Positions 9,006 to 17,103 of a stretch of DNA of 64,000 bases are shown here, piece after piece. Every line of letters starts with the position of its first letter. Within the stretch, counting starts at the first letter, position 1. The notes beneath the pieces are model-generated. The model saw only the letters and a list, made by a program, of their open reading frames with translations. It ran no database searches and was not told where the DNA came from. Source of the DNA: Bacillus sp. SA1-12. GTDB taxonomy: Bacteria; Bacillota; Bacilli; Bacillales; Bacillaceae. Location of the stretch: assembly GCF_000981385.1 (NCBI RefSeq), contig NZ_LATZ01000132.1, positions 1-64,000 of the forward strand. Direction: 5' to 3'. Both the position numbers and the translations under genes were made by a program.

Positions 9006-9066
9006 CGTTTTTTGAAAAGAAAATGGAGGTGCGGCAACAATCGCCGCTCTTCAACTAAAGCACCCT
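9006..9066. repeat. Dispersed repeat copy with hairpin
   Basis: AACCCGTTTTTTGAAAAG followed by AAAATGGAGGTGCGGC and GCCGC form the repeat core plus hairpin; a near copy is at 12081-12140 (TGTTCAATAAGAAATGGAGG). Confidence 0.55.
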
Positions 9067-9125
9067 TTCTGGAATATCTAAAATATGAAATAGAGTTTAA
9101 AAATCATAAGGAATTATAAGTAAAG

Positions 9126-9158
9126 GAGATGTTGTAAAATTAACATCTCTTTTTTTTA
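9126..9158 (+). terminator. Rho-independent terminator
   Basis: A perfect 8-bp stem GAGATGTT/AACATCTC has an 8-base loop and is followed by nine T's. It probably ends transcription of the oxidoreductase gene. Confidence 0.8.
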
Positions 9159-9248
9159 TTAAATTGCATCCGCTAATTGAATAGGCAAAACGCAATCCTT
9201 CTTATTGCAGAATCGCACCCGTACATTTTTTCACATTCTTTTTTAACA

Positions 9249-9692
9249 TTAATAAATTTTACTTTGAAACCCAACCATAATACGTTCAAGAGATACCCAT
9301 CCAATAATCTTTGGTTTTTCCCAACCTGGAGCAGTAGTTAACTTTTCTACATCAAGGTAATTATTAATCCTTACCTTATCCCAAGCATGAATAACCTCAC
9401 CATTACCAATAGATAAGCCTACATGCCCCCAATTTTTACGCTCACCATTAATTACTCCTAAGCAATCATAAAAAACAAAGGTTCCTTTTGGAGGCATACC
9501 TGTATGCTTATTTGCTTCATATAAATCCGCAGATTCTTTTGCAGTATCCCCACCAAAGATTTCAATGTTATTACTTCTTTCTAATGCATCCTCTACAAAA
9601 GCCAAACAAATATAACAATATTCTTTAGAATTCAAATGACATTTAGCCCACTCAATTGCATTGTTAATATATTCATCATAATTTTTATCCAT
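9249..9692 (-). CDS. NlpC/P60-like cysteine peptidase-type protein
   Basis: The protein has 147 residues. The ATG at 9692 is preceded by GAGGAGACAATAA. A cysteine in Y-I-C-L-A-F-V-E-D-A (about residue 29) and a histidine in W-G-H-V-G-L-S-I-G-N (about 89), followed by E-V-I-H-A-W, give the Cys-His arrangement of the NlpC/P60 (CHAP-like) fold. There is no signal peptide or LysM/SH3 domain, so if it is a wall hydrolase it has no obvious export or anchoring. A cytoplasmic amidase-like role is equally possible. It is a single gene with no partner on the same strand. Confidence 0.7.
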   Translation of the reverse strand: MDKNYDEYINNAIEWAKCHLNSKEYCYICLAFVEDALERSNNIEIFGGDTAKESADLYEANKHTGMPPKGTFVFYDCLGVINGERKNWGHVGLSIGNGEVIHAWDKVRINNYLDVEKLTTAPGWEKPKIIGWVSLERIMVGFQSKIY

Positions 9693-9857
9693 TTATTGTC
9701 TCCTCTTATTCTTCTCTTTAAGCAAATATATTCAACAAAAAGAGCTTTACTCCCTGCAAAGGAAATAAAACACTTTGAGCATTGCTTCTTTAACTCTTGA
9801 CCCCGTTAACTTAAGTACATCTCTTCACAATCTTACCTCTATCCCAATTAACTTGTG

Positions 9858-10475
9858 CTATTTACTAAATAAAGTAAACAATAGATAGACTGCTGCCCCC
9901 CACATAACTAGGGCTGATATTTTATTTAAAATCAATAAAAAGTTACCAGATTTATCACGCTCTCCACTTATTCGACCAATCAGTGAAAGCCCAAAAAACC
10001 AAACCCATGAAACCAAAATACAAGCAAATGCAAAGATTACTTTATCTTCCCCTTGGTATCTTAATGAACTAGTTCCAATTACACCTACAGTATCCATGAT
10101 GGCATGAGGGTTTAGTAAGGAAACAGATGCTGCAAACAATACTTGTTTCTTTAAAGAAAATTTATTCGCACTTACTCCTCTTTCATTACTTGGTTTACTA
10201 TTCCATGTGGTCCATCCCATATAGATTAAAAAAATGCAACCTGCCCCAACCAAAAACATTTTTATCCAGAATGAACCTAAAATAACAAATGAAACACCCA
10301 AAACAGATATCAGGATTAAGAGGGTATCACACAAAGAAGCTGTTATAGTAGCTGGTAATGTATTAACAAAACGTGGCTGATATACCCCTTGATTAAAAAC
10401 AAAAACATTTTGGACACCAAGAGGAAGAATCAGCCCTAGTGCAAGAATAAATCCATGAAATAATGGTTCTAACAT
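9858..10475 (-). CDS. LysE/ArgO-type amino acid exporter
   Basis: The protein has 205 residues from the ATG at 10475. The upstream in-frame extension is polar and overlaps the regulator's promoter, so it was rejected. Six transmembrane helices are predicted. The N-terminal signature G-L-I-L-P-L-G-V-Q-N-V-F-V and the mid-protein S-L-L-N-P-H-A-I-M-D-T are typical of LysE/RhtB exporters, which expel basic or other amino acids in exchange for protons. It diverges from a MocR-type regulator 135 bp away, the same arrangement as yisU/yisV in B. subtilis as I recall it, so the regulator probably controls it. Confidence 0.88.
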   Translation of the reverse strand: MLEPLFHGFILALGLILPLGVQNVFVFNQGVYQPRFVNTLPATITASLCDTLLILISVLGVSFVILGSFWIKMFLVGAGCIFLIYMGWTTWNSKPSNERGVSANKFSLKKQVLFAASVSLLNPHAIMDTVGVIGTSSLRYQGEDKVIFAFACILVSWVWFFGLSLIGRISGERDKSGNFLLILNKISALVMWGAAVYLLFTLFSK

Positions 10476-10609
10476 CCTAAGTACGCCCTTTCTTGTATAT
10501 AATTCAACGAGTCTTATTTTATTTTGAAATTTTATTTTTGTCTCCGACCAATTGGATGGAATCGAAACCAACCAAGTAATATAATAATAACAAAAGGAGA
10601 ACGATTTTG

Positions 10610-12061
10610 ATGTTTAAAACCGATTGGAAACCAAATAAGTCATCACCAGTTCCATTACATAAACAAATAGCCGATAGGATTAAAGAAAAAATATCCAATG
10701 GAGAGTGGACGATAGGATATAAGCTCCCTCCCCAACGTACATTAGCAAAAGTTTTTGGAGTAAATAGAAGTACAGTTGTAACTGCATATGATGAATTAAT
10801 AGCTGAAGGACTTATTGAGGGAAAAAGCGGAAGTGGAACCAGAGTGGTAAACAATACATGGAACTTGCTAGCAACAACCCCTCCTCCTGATTGGAATTCA
10901 TATGTAAAGGTAGGATCTCACAAGCCCAACTTGCCAACGATTCAAGAAATAAATCAAGCTGAATTTATTCCTAACATAATTCGTTTGGGAACTGGAGAAT
11001 TATCGCCAAATCTTATTCCGAGCACATCGATGAAAAAAATTATTCATCAAATGTCGAATAGCGAAATTTCTTATGGCTATGAAGAACCAAAGGGGTTGCT
11101 GTCCTTAAGAGAATCAATTGCCAACTATTTAAGGACAATTGGGATTTCTGCATCTCCTTCTTCCATTTTAATCGTATCAGGTGCATTACAAGCCCTACAG
11201 CTTATTAGTGTTGGTTTATTAAATAGGGGTTCTACCGTATTAACAGAAAAGCCATCATATCTTCATTCTTTAAATGTCTTCCAGTCAGCAGGTATGCGTT
11301 TAGTGGGTATCCCTTTGGATAAAGAAGGAATTCAAGCCAATCTTATTCAACAATATAAAAAACAACAAAAAGCTGCTTTACTCTATACCATTCCTTCATT
11401 TCATAATCCAACTGGTACCTTAATGACTTTGGAAAGACGTAAACAATTGCTGGATACTTGTCAACAAGAACAACTGCCTTTAATTGAAGATGATGTATAC
11501 CGAGAATTATGGTTCGATGAAAGTCCGCCAAACCCAATTAAGGCTTTTGACAAACATGGACTGGTTCTTTATTTGGGAAGTTTATCTAAATCTTTAAGTC
11601 CTGGTCTTCGTATTGGATGGATTGTTGGTCCAGAACCAGTAGTTGAGCACTTAGCAGATATTAAAATGCAAACCGATTATGGTTCTAGTTCTTTATCACA
11701 GTGGGCAGCAGTAGAATGGTTTTCCAGTGGACTTTACTATAAACATATAAATGAAGTAAGAGAACAACTGAAAACTCGAAGGGATTTTACTTTAGATACT
11801 TTGAACAAGTATTTTTCTGATATTGCAGTTTGGAATAAGCCAACTGGAGGATTTTATATTTGGCTGCGTTTGTTGCCGTCAATCTCTATGAGAAAATTAT
11901 TTGAAATGGCACTTGCAGAAGGAATATTACTGAATCCAGGAAATGTTTATGATAATCAAGCTGAACAATATCTGCGAATTTCCTATTCATTTGCTTCTCT
12001 TCCCAATATACATGATGGTATAAAACGCTTATCAAAAATTGTAAAAACAATAGCCAAATAA
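10610..12061 (+). CDS. MocR-family transcriptional regulator (GntR HTH + aminotransferase domain)
   Basis: The protein has 483 residues. The ATG at 10610 is chosen over a TTG three bases upstream because AAAAGGAGA is ideally spaced from it. Residues ~15-80 form a GntR-type winged helix (P-L-H-K-Q-I-A-D-R-I, P-P-Q-R-T-L-A). Residues ~110-480 are a type-I fold aminotransferase domain with PLP-lysine motif S-L-S-K-S-L-S-P-G-L-R-I-G-W. MocR proteins sense PLP or amino-acid adducts and bind DNA as domain-swapped dimers. Its divergent position next to the LysE exporter suggests control of that gene and of itself from the shared 135-bp intergenic region. Confidence 0.92.
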   Translation: MFKTDWKPNKSSPVPLHKQIADRIKEKISNGEWTIGYKLPPQRTLAKVFGVNRSTVVTAYDELIAEGLIEGKSGSGTRVVNNTWNLLATTPPPDWNSYVKVGSHKPNLPTIQEINQAEFIPNIIRLGTGELSPNLIPSTSMKKIIHQMSNSEISYGYEEPKGLLSLRESIANYLRTIGISASPSSILIVSGALQALQLISVGLLNRGSTVLTEKPSYLHSLNVFQSAGMRLVGIPLDKEGIQANLIQQYKKQQKAALLYTIPSFHNPTGTLMTLERRKQLLDTCQQEQLPLIEDDVYRELWFDESPPNPIKAFDKHGLVLYLGSLSKSLSPGLRIGWIVGPEPVVEHLADIKMQTDYGSSSLSQWAAVEWFSSGLYYKHINEVREQLKTRRDFTLDTLNKYFSDIAVWNKPTGGFYIWLRLLPSISMRKLFEMALAEGILLNPGNVYDNQAEQYLRISYSFASLPNIHDGIKRLSKIVKTIAK

Positions 12062-12080
12062 GGGCTTCTTGTTAAACTAA

Positions 12081-12140
12081 CCCTGCCCCGATTGTTCAAT
12101 AAGAAATGGAGGTGCCGCAGCTACCTCCGTTGTTAAGCTA
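12081..12140. repeat. Dispersed repeat copy with GGAGGT hairpin
   Basis: CCCTGCCCCGATTGTTCAAT then AAGAAATGGAGGT...ACCTCC. It matches the copy at 9006 and the general core, and lies just after the regulator gene, where its hairpin may also help termination. Confidence 0.55.
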
Positions 12141-12207
12141 AAACCCACGTTTGTTGAAGAATTGATCCATCATGGAGTGAAATGGCCGAAGTTTATTTGG
12201 TCACTGT

Positions 12208-12825
12208 CTAATTATTCGTTAGATCAAACCAAGCAGAGAATTTTTCAATCATCTGTTCAGCAAGTGTTTTATCAAACAGATTCACACGATTGTAAAGAGG
12301 TGAACAGGCGAATTCTTTCAAATCAGTTTCAATATTTCTCAACTTGCTTATTAAATCATGTCGGTCAAACTCAATGTAAAAAATATCACTATTGGGAAGG
12401 TTTTGTTTCCCCTTATAGTCATCAGACCAGATACGAACCTTATCACCATGAAATTCTAAAGTAGGAGAGGGATCGTGCCCCATACAAGGGCTTTTCCCCT
12501 CGATAACCCCGTTAAGGTTCTCTCGCCATCCTTCTAAACCGGAGCAACAACTGGGGAATATCATTTTGTCATGGTTCTCAACAAACAGGACACCTCCCGC
12601 GACTACAATACTCTCTTCATTAAGTAGATCTTTAAATACTTGCTTTGGTTCTCTATCCACATCAATGTCGTTGTAGCCAAATAACTCAACCAGAAATAAA
12701 TCTACATCATGGTTAGAAATTTTTTTCGAGAGAATAATGTATTCTTTATATTCAACTGTTTCAAGCCATTCAGGACATTTATAATATGGCTCTTGTACAA
12801 CTGCTTTGATATCATAATTAGACAT
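12208..12825 (-). CDS. Hypothetical cytoplasmic protein
   Basis: The protein has 205 residues. The ATG at 12825 is chosen because TGAGGTG lies six bases upstream; a GTG nine bases earlier overlaps that ribosome site. There is no signal peptide or membrane segment. Visible features are a Y-Y-K-C-P-E-W-L-E-T-V start, a glycine/valine stretch V-V-A-G-G-V-L-F-V, a double cysteine F-P-S-C-C-S-G-L-E-G-W near residue 95, and several W/D-rich turns. The overall look recalls SUKH-type immunity or bookkeeping proteins, but I recognise no family with confidence. It is a single gene. Confidence 0.6.
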   Translation of the reverse strand: MSNYDIKAVVQEPYYKCPEWLETVEYKEYIILSKKISNHDVDLFLVELFGYNDIDVDREPKQVFKDLLNEESIVVAGGVLFVENHDKMIFPSCCSGLEGWRENLNGVIEGKSPCMGHDPSPTLEFHGDKVRIWSDDYKGKQNLPNSDIFYIEFDRHDLISKLRNIETDLKEFACSPLYNRVNLFDKTLAEQMIEKFSAWFDLTNN

Positions 12826-12889
12826 AGCGTACACCTCATTTAAGGTAGAAAGATCACTCCATTAACTCATTAGATATTGCTTTCGTTTA

Positions 12890-12995
12890 CTAATGTACCT
12901 CGTTTGTCCAACCAAAAAAGGCGACACCCACTACCTTCCACAAACCTGCTTACGTTAGTCGAAAAAGAAAAAATGCCTTGCTCCTTATTGAAGCA
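12890..12995. repeat. Two adjacent dispersed repeat copies
   Basis: CCTCGTTTGTCCAACCAAAA and CCTGCTTACGTTAGTCG followed by AAAAAG both match the repeat core. The second is followed by an imperfect hairpin ATGCCTTGC...GCAAAGCAT. Confidence 0.5.
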
Positions 12996-13046
12996 AAGCA
13001 TATTTTAGCACAATAAATTATTTTTGAATAACTCTCACGTATATCC

Positions 13047-13367
13047 TTATTTCCATCCCTTGATATGGTAATGGACATGAAACACATCCTGCCCACCTTT
13101 TTCCCCGCAGTTATTATTCATACTCATTCCCTCAAGATTTAACTGATGGTACATGCGTTGGGCAATCTTATGTATATGAGAGATAATAAGTAGGTCTGCT
13201 TCTTCTACATCTATCAAGGTTGGGATATGTTTTTTGGGGACAGCAAGCAAATGAACGGGAGCTGTAGGACGAATGTCGTGAAATACTATAACCTGGTCGT
13301 CCTCATATTCAACTTTTGCTGGAATTTTCCTGTTGATAATGTTGCAAAATACACAATTTGGCTCCAT
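13047..13367 (-). CDS. HIT-family nucleotide hydrolase/transferase
   Basis: The protein has 106 residues. The ATG at 13367 is used because GGAGGA lies just upstream, overlapping a slightly earlier ATG. The histidine triad reads H-V-H-Y-H (residues 97-101), preceded by the G-E-K-G-G-Q-D-V phosphate loop. C-V-F-C at 5-8 is the N-terminal half of the zinc site of Hint-type proteins. HIT proteins hydrolyse nucleoside phosphoramidates or dinucleoside polyphosphates in the cytoplasm. The usual N-G in the 80s (N-x-G) is here M-N-N-N-C-G. The C-terminus after the triad is very short (I-K-G-W-K). Confidence 0.88.
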   Translation of the reverse strand: MEPNCVFCNIINRKIPAKVEYEDDQVIVFHDIRPTAPVHLLAVPKKHIPTLIDVEEADLLIISHIHKIAQRMYHQLNLEGMSMNNNCGEKGGQDVFHVHYHIKGWK

Positions 13368-14056
13368 GATTTCCTCCATTGCATTAGTTTCAATGAGATA
13401 ATACGTATATATTCTATACTAATATAAAGAAACCTCCTACGAAGCTCAAATTAATCCTTGTTGAACTCGATATTGCCAAAACTATTCATTTCTCCTCCAA
13501 TTACATAGGTACTAATATTTTCATTATCCCGTTAGTGATTTGCGATTTCTATAGAGTTTGTAACTACAGTAAAGGAAATTTAAGTAGGTAAATATTTGAG
13601 TAGTACTTAATGAATGGCAGTTCCACCGATAAATACAGTTTGGCTTTCTTGTATACGAGAAATTGTTATTAAATCTTTTGAGGTGCCTTGACTATCTTGA
13701 CTAAACCTGTTGACATCATACGATTCGAGACTAAAGGCAGAGATAAACAGCAAACACCGATTGGGATGGAATCAGTAAATGCAATTTATAACACTAAACA
13801 TTTTGTTACAAGTTTTATGAGACAGTGAAAGCCTTGTTATAATGTAATATAGGGCTCAATTTCAATAGAATAGACCTTATTAATACAAACCTCATATTTC
13901 ACATGATATAATAGCCTTTGTATCCTTAACATAGTAAATTGTCAAAATCTTGAAGGTGCCCCTCAGTAGATCTATCAGCTTGCGCCGTCCAAGAGATGAT
14001 CCAAACAGTATGTTATACTTAATAAAGCAGAATACTCCAAAAAAGGAGGAGAGTTC
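13368..14056. other. Intergenic, probable remnants, no intact gene
   Basis: There is about 690 bp without a credible gene. Two short coding-like traces were seen: minus strand near 13620-13690 (I-S-R-I-Q-E-S-Q-T-V-F-I-G-G) and plus strand near 13700-13830 (a ~40-residue open stretch starting L-T-K-P-V-D-I-I-R-F-E). Neither has a start and ribosome site. TATAAT-like boxes occur near 13835 and 13903, and TATACT at 14015, one of which probably serves the B12/STAS operon. No cobalamin riboswitch signature was found. Confidence 0.4.
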
Positions 14057-14362
14057 ATGTACATAGTTTTTTCAACATTTGATGTTCCCGATGAAAAATC
14101 GGAGGAAGTCATTAGCCTATATAAAAACCGTTCGCGGTCTATCGACCAGGCGGAGGGTTTTATCGATTTTCTGCTTCTGCAGAATGATAAGCGCGCCGGC
14201 GAACTGACAGTTCAACTCATTTTTGATACCAATGAGAACTATTTGAATTGGGTACGTAGCAAAGATTTTAAGAGAATTCATGATTTAGAGAAGAAATACC
14301 CGGATCAGGAGTTAGCTGCGGTCGTTCCGAAAGTGTCGCAATATAGGGTGGTGGCTAAGTGA
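14057..14362 (+). CDS. Heme-monooxygenase-like (ABM/HmoB-type) protein
   Basis: The protein has 101 residues. The ATG at 14057 has AAAAAAGGAGGAG upstream, the strongest ribosome site of the operon. Its ferredoxin-like pattern (strand M-Y-I-V-F-S-T-F-D-V, helix with S-E-E-V-I-S-L-Y, then G-F-I-D-F-L-L-L-Q-N, and a late F-x-R-I-H helix) matches the antibiotic-biosynthesis-monooxygenase/IsdG-HmoB superfamily. Members are dimeric and often degrade heme or oxidise small molecules. The histidine in F-K-R-I-H-D-L (about residue 75) could be a heme ligand. It is the first gene of a four-gene overlapping operon with a cobalamin sensor and a STAS protein. That context favours a signalling or redox role over iron uptake. 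Confidence 0.7.
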   Translation: MYIVFSTFDVPDEKSEEVISLYKNRSRSIDQAEGFIDFLLLQNDKRAGELTVQLIFDTNENYLNWVRSKDFKRIHDLEKKYPDQELAAVVPKVSQYRVVAK

Positions 14363-14724
14363 ATTTTGAAGAGATCGTAATTAAAGTAACCGAAGAAATT
14401 TATGAACGCAATCCTTCCCTCCTTGAGCGTTTTGGCGTAAAAGGAAAAGAAAAATGCCTCGAAGATAACTATCATCATATGAAACATCTCCAGACAGCTT
14501 ACGAGTTAAACCAATCTTCTTTTTTCATTGATTATGCTGTCTGGCTTGATGGAATTTTAACCAAGCACGGTATGAAAACTCAGCATCTTATTGACAACTT
14601 TGATATCATTCGGATTGTGCTGGCAAAAGATAAAGGCATTGCAGAACAGGAAGAAAGGTTCAACGTTTACCTGGCAGACGCCATTGCTGTTTTGAAAGGC
14701 GAACCAGTGAATGGAGAAGTATAG
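14359..14724 (+). CDS. Unrecognised helical protein in the B12/STAS operon
   Basis: The protein has 121 residues. It starts with GTG at 14359, overlapping the previous stop (GTGA), so translation is probably coupled. It is almost entirely helical and has a histidine-rich stretch D-N-Y-H-H-M-K-H-L near residue 36 and F-F-I-D-Y-A-V-W-L-D near 55. The size and helical character recall the N-terminal globin-like sensor fold of RsbR proteins or a cobalamin-domain cap, but there is no motif I can name. It has no membrane segment. Its fixed place between the ABM protein and the B12-binding protein suggests it is a subunit or partner of that sensor. Confidence 0.7.
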   Translation: MNFEEIVIKVTEEIYERNPSLLERFGVKGKEKCLEDNYHHMKHLQTAYELNQSSFFIDYAVWLDGILTKHGMKTQHLIDNFDIIRIVLAKDKGIAEQEERFNVYLADAIAVLKGEPVNGEV

Positions 14725-14725
14725 G

Positions 14726-15373
14726 ATGCAGCATGCTGAAACATTGGCTTCCTTATTGCTTGAAGGCAATACTTCCAAAGTTTGGGGGTTCATTCAAAAA
14801 AATCATCCGGAACTATCACGTCTGCAAGTCTATCAAAATCTGATTACACCTGCCATGCAGCATATCGGTCTTTTATGGGAGAGAAATCAAATCACTGTGG
14901 CAGATGAACATTTGGCAACAGCTACGTGTGATTTTGTGCTTTCAAGACTTGCTTATGGCCGTGAGAAAAGGCAATCAGCACAAAAAGCGATGTTCCTATG
15001 TCTCGACGGAGAACAGCATTATATTGGCTTGAAAATGGTCAACAGTATTTTTGAAGAACATGGCTGGGAAACAAAATATTTTGGCCCGAGCCTGCCTTTA
15101 GAATATGCTCTGAATACGGCAAAAGTTTGGATGCCAAATGTAATTGGATTGTCAGTCAGCATTGTCTACCATTTACTAAAGCTGAAGGAATATACCGAAG
15201 AATTTTCCAAACTGCCGCACAAGCCAGCCGTTCTTCTTGGCGGACGCCTAGCAGTCAAGTATGACCTGCTTCCATATTGTTCGCAGAATACAGTCATACT
15301 TCGAGACTTGTCAGAAACAAAGGAATGGCTAAAAAACTATGTGGCGGGAGGTCAGCAAAATGCAATATTTTGA
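14726..15373 (+). CDS. CarH-like cobalamin-binding photosensor domain protein without DNA-binding domain
   Basis: The protein has 215 residues. The ATG at 14726 is one base after the preceding stop, with GGAGAAG six bases upstream. Residues 1-80 are a B12-binding-2 helical bundle. It contains W51 and E61-H62, exactly the Wx9EH spacing that marks CarH/LitR photoreceptors, where the Trp caps adenosylcobalamin and the His becomes the second axial ligand after light. Residues 87-205 are the Rossmann B12 domain with E96-Q-H98-x-x-G101 (lower ligand His98), S-x-S at 143-145 and L-L-G-G-R at 170-174. There is no MerR domain, so output must go to another protein, most simply the overlapping STAS gene. 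Light sensing itself is inference. Confidence 0.88.
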   Translation: MQHAETLASLLLEGNTSKVWGFIQKNHPELSRLQVYQNLITPAMQHIGLLWERNQITVADEHLATATCDFVLSRLAYGREKRQSAQKAMFLCLDGEQHYIGLKMVNSIFEEHGWETKYFGPSLPLEYALNTAKVWMPNVIGLSVSIVYHLLKLKEYTEEFSKLPHKPAVLLGGRLAVKYDLLPYCSQNTVILRDLSETKEWLKNYVAGGQQNAIF

Positions 15374-16127
15374 TCATCCGCTTCCGCTTGCGTTTTTAAA
15401 AGCTGACAGGAATGGAGAAATATTGAGCTATTCGACTCTTGCACGTGAGAATTTTGAACTGAGCGAGGGGAATTTAAAAGGGATTCTCGATGAAGAATCT
15501 GTCATAAAACTGCTTCAATACAGTTGGGTACCTGAATTTGATTCCGTGAGGCTGGAACTGAATATGAAAACGAAAAATGAACCGATAGCTTTATTCGAAG
15601 TTCATATTCTATGGGACAGCAATGATCATGCCAATATGATTTTTCTGCCAAAAGACAGCTCTAATGAAGGATTGCTCCAAAAATTAATGGAGATGCAGAA
15701 ACGCCTTGCTTCCACCGATTTTGAGCTTTTAGAGAAAAAAGAAGAGCTCGAGCAAGTCCTCATTCGCTTGAATGAATTATCCGGCCCGTTTATCCCACTG
15801 TCTGAAACGATGTGCTTGATTCCCATATTCGGTGATATCACAGAAGAAAAAATGAACATCATCTCTGAAAGCTGCCTGAAAGCAGTGTTTACGGTCGAAT
15901 ACGAAGAAATTCTCTTTGATCTTACTGCTGTTGGAAAAATTGAAGCAAGAGGCATTGAAAAGTTCACTCAGCTGATGAAAACCTTAAACTTTATGACTGG
16001 CAGCGTCATAAAATTAATCGGCATCAAGCCAAACCTGGCAAAAATGCTAAATAAGTATAAGCTTGATGAATGGGTGCAGACAGACCAATCCCTGAAACAA
16101 GTATTAAGCAAATATCTAATAAGGTGA
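15360..16127 (+). CDS. RsbR-like PAS-type/STAS signalling protein
   Basis: The protein has 255 residues. The ATG at 15360 follows GGGAGG and overlaps the sensor gene by 14 bp. Residues 1-95 look like a PAS-type domain (L-A-F-L-K-A-D-R-N-G-E-I-L). Residues ~103-138 form a coiled coil, and ~143-250 are a STAS domain beginning S-G-P-F-I-P-L, close to RsbR proteins of the Bacillus stressosome. Aligned by eye to my memory of RsbRA, the two phosphorylated threonines (T171, T205) fall on E162 and A196. If correct, RsbT-type kinases could not switch this protein in the usual way. It is probably the output partner of the cobalamin sensor, acting alone or within mixed stressosomes. Confidence 0.82.
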   Translation: MQYFDHPLPLAFLKADRNGEILSYSTLARENFELSEGNLKGILDEESVIKLLQYSWVPEFDSVRLELNMKTKNEPIALFEVHILWDSNDHANMIFLPKDSSNEGLLQKLMEMQKRLASTDFELLEKKEELEQVLIRLNELSGPFIPLSETMCLIPIFGDITEEKMNIISESCLKAVFTVEYEEILFDLTAVGKIEARGIEKFTQLMKTLNFMTGSVIKLIGIKPNLAKMLNKYKLDEWVQTDQSLKQVLSKYLIR

Positions 16128-16434
16128 CAGGCAACATCCGAAAAATTGTCGAACAAAGAAATATCCTTGAGTGGGTCTTTCTTTGTTTATTGAAAGAAAG
16201 TTCCATATAATATACATACGAATCAAAGTCTAATTGTACTATTGGCAAATTTTCATCTACTTCTAAGTGGTATGACTCACTTATGATATTTTCTCCTAAT
16301 TCAAAAGCTTCACTTTGTTGGCTTAATTTACATCTATCAATAAATATTCTTAGAGGATTTGTTTCTTGTTCTATTAATCTGTTAAGGGTGATATAGATAT
16401 AGCCTTTCTGATTCATTAAATCCCTGTATTCCAT
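16024..16434 (-). CDS. Hypothetical protein, probably 3'-truncated
   Basis: There are 136 residues from the ATG at 16434. The first ~92 look like a real protein: M-E-Y-R-D-L-M-N-Q-K-G-Y-I-Y-I-T-L-N-R-L-I, an acidic middle, and V-Q-L-D-F-D-S-Y-V-Y-Y. From about 16155 down, the frame runs antisense into the STAS gene and becomes hydrophobic with no clear pattern. The natural 3' end may therefore have been lost where the STAS operon was joined. There is no signal peptide. I recognise no family. Confidence 0.45.
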   Translation of the reverse strand: MEYRDLMNQKGYIYITLNRLIEQETNPLRIFIDRCKLSQQSEAFELGENIISESYHLEVDENLPIVQLDFDSYVYYMELSFNKQRKTHSRIFLCSTIFRMLPVTLLDICLILVSGIGLSAPIHQAYTYLAFLPGLA

Positions 16435-16472
16435 TGAAAATTACCTCTTCTTATTAAAAATTTAAAGGCCTC

Positions 16473-16592
16473 CTATTCCTCTGAGCTATTTAACTGTTTA
16501 AAGGATCTCCCGTTTTCCAAAACTGCTAAACGAATAAGTTTCAACTTTATTTCCTTGCTAAGTGAAAGCCATTCAGGTTTATAAATTCTCAT
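16473..16592 (-). CDS. Small basic protein, 39 residues
   Basis: The ATG at 16592 is preceded by GGAGGACTTTAAA, a strong ribosome site. The product starts M-R-I-Y-K-P-E-W-L-S-L-S-K-E-I-K and ends S-F-K-Q-L-N-S-S-E-E. It is helical and amphipathic, with no membrane segment. It lies between the DUF3231 pseudogene and the hypothetical gene at 16434, all on the same strand. The function is unknown. Confidence 0.5.
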   Translation of the reverse strand: MRIYKPEWLSLSKEIKLKLIRLAVLENGRSFKQLNSSEE

Positions 16593-16611
16593 TTTAAAGT
16601 CCTCCAATCGT

Positions 16612-17103
16612 TTAATGTTTATCAAAAAAATGCAAGGTACACTTATTAGTTAAAATAACGAATTTGAATTTTCTGTCATTTATGTTTTTCCCGTTTAATA
16701 GAATTCCTAACATAGTTTTCATTTCCATTTTATTCGGTTTTTCTACATATTTTTCATATCCTCTAGCAATGGGATAGTGTAAATGAGGGGCACCAGGATT
16801 TACATCATCTTTTGTAAATCCAATTGGGATGTGGATATTCTCCTTTTTGAAAAATCCCTCTATCCTCTGCGTGAATTCCTCTGCTAAGGCTAAACCATTT
16901 ACCAATAGCATCCTAATATCTTCATCCTCGCAATTTTGAAGAAAATTACTTTAAATTTGAATGGCCATGCTGTTTCCTATATTGGCAGCCCAAAGTTTAC
17001 CAATTTCAAAAGACGTAAAAGGTTGGGTCTCATATGATATTTTTAGATTTATATTTAGTGGTTTCATCACATTCCTTGGATTTAATTCTTTATCCGTGGG
17101 CAT
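16612..17103 (-). pseudogene. DUF3231 protein, broken
   Basis: The ATG at 17103 opens M-P-T-D-K-E-L-N-P, then T-S-F-E-I-G-K-L-W-A-A, and meets an in-frame TAA near 16953. The same frame continues with E-D-E-D-I-R-M-L-L, then I-P-I-G-F-T-K-D-D-V-N-P-G-A-P, a phrase typical of DUF3231 (coat-associated Bacillus proteins of ~330 residues with two similar halves). The frame ends after the first quarter of such a protein. A premature stop and a lost C-terminus make it a pseudogene. Downstream readers may see only the 99-residue open part from 16911. Confidence 0.7.

Noticed and set aside
13368-14056. Possible cobalamin riboswitch before the B12 operon
   Set aside because: Searched by eye for the B12-box (GCCACTG-type) and the usual long structured leader; not found.
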